NCBI GenBank assembly: GCA_002371335.1 | Contig: DFHP01000033.1 | Coordinates: 20,103 to 32,551, forward strand | Length of the DNA stretch: 12,449 nt | From: Eubacterium sp. UBA3720 | Lineage (GTDB): Bacteria > Bacillota > Clostridia > Lachnospirales > Lachnospiraceae | Reading direction: 5' to 3' | Shown: piece after piece, positions 12,221-12,449 of the stretch | How positions within the stretch are numbered: position 1 is the first letter of the stretch | Layout: every line of letters starts with the position of its first letter | Notes under the pieces: model-generated | The model's input: the letters and a program-made list of their open reading frames with translations, nothing else | The model's database searches: none | Told to the model about the DNA's origin: nothing | Program-made: the position numbers and the translations under genes

Positions 12221-12449
12221 TAAAAGCACCTGCCTTATACATTTTCTGAAGATTATGAGCCTGTCTGAGTTCCTTCTCCGTGAGGTTGGAAAGTGGCCTG
12301 ATGTCATTATTCTTCAGCAGGAAATAACAATCCGGCCTGAGAAGATCATTACTCATAAGGTCTGTGTTGTGTGTTGTTGTAAATATCTGCACACCCGGTA
12401 TCTCATTTACCTTTTTCTGCACTGCTTCTGACAGTTCGAAATGGTAGAA
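12213..12449 (-). CDS. AAA15/OLD-like ATPase, C-terminal part only
   Basis: Only the last 78 codons are in the window; the gene continues beyond the right edge. The visible part starts FYHFELSE, which in AAA15-type SMC/ABC-like ATPases follows the Walker B 'DEFDAFYH' segment. It continues to FTTTHNTDLMSNDLLRPDCY (about 23-42), containing the switch histidine, and ends with LTEKELRQAHNLQKMYKAG. These features are typical of the ATPase subunit of RloA/AbiLi-like two-gene systems. It overlaps the following TOPRIM-like gene by 8 bases (ATGGCTGA), so the two products are probably made in fixed ratio and act together. Walker A and the N-terminal half are not visible. Confidence 0.8.
   Translation of the reverse strand, partial: FYHFELSEAVQKKVNEIPGVQIFTTTHNTDLMSNDLLRPDCYFLLKNNDIRPLSNLTEKELRQAHNLQKMYKAGAFNG

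Overview
The window looks like a chromosomal segment from a low-to-medium GC Firmicute, most likely a gut-type Clostridia/Lachnospiraceae. This is inferred from strong AGGAGG-type ribosome binding sites, AT-rich intergenic stretches, rho-independent terminators, ATGA-coupled operons and the family mix. No species marker is present. Every gene I can support lies on the minus strand, so the window reads right to left.

Layout from low to high coordinates. (1) About 1-303: 5' portion of a group II intron (minus strand; the rest lies outside the window), just downstream of the encapsulin terminator. (2) 385-1533: a two-gene iron-storage nanocompartment operon. It encodes an encapsulated ferritin-like cargo protein with a C-terminal targeting peptide and a family 1 encapsulin shell. 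An extended -10 promoter precedes it. (3) 1837-2997: an orphan MFS permease with its own promoter, a 16-bp perfect palindrome in its leader and a strong terminator. (4) 3210-3368: a broken, chimeric TetR-type helix-turn-helix remnant that shares 30 identical bases with the intact tetR 7 kb away. (5) 3482-10044: a tightly coupled transport operon. It encodes an ECF S component (MptD/Trep_Strep-like), EcfT, a 1088-residue protein carrying the two ECF ATPase domains followed in frame by a complete exporter-fold ABC half-transporter, the partner ABC half-transporter, and a 61-residue two-helix membrane protein. (6) 10166-10762: a TetR/AcrR regulator with its own terminator; an inverted repeat sits between its -35 and -10, implying autorepression. 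(7) 10816-11357: a decayed NTF2/SnoaL-like gene fragment and a gene-free stretch with three inverted repeats. (8) 11420-12449: a TOPRIM-like protein gene overlapping the end of an AAA15/OLD-like ATPase gene that runs off the right edge; this is a candidate anti-phage pair.

How the parts may work together: the ECF module and the ABC pair are physically linked by the gene fusion and by 4-bp gene overlaps, so they probably handle one substrate. One model is uptake of a metal chelate or other small nutrient, with the exporter-fold pair acting either as an importer (as known for YbtPQ/IrtAB) or as the release arm. The substrate cannot be read from sequence. The flanking tetR probably controls itself and perhaps the operon. 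The encapsulin operon is an independent iron/oxidative-stress unit. The most unusual items are the triple-ATPase fusion, the tetR chimera and the uncharacterised inverted-repeat cluster next to the putative defense pair.
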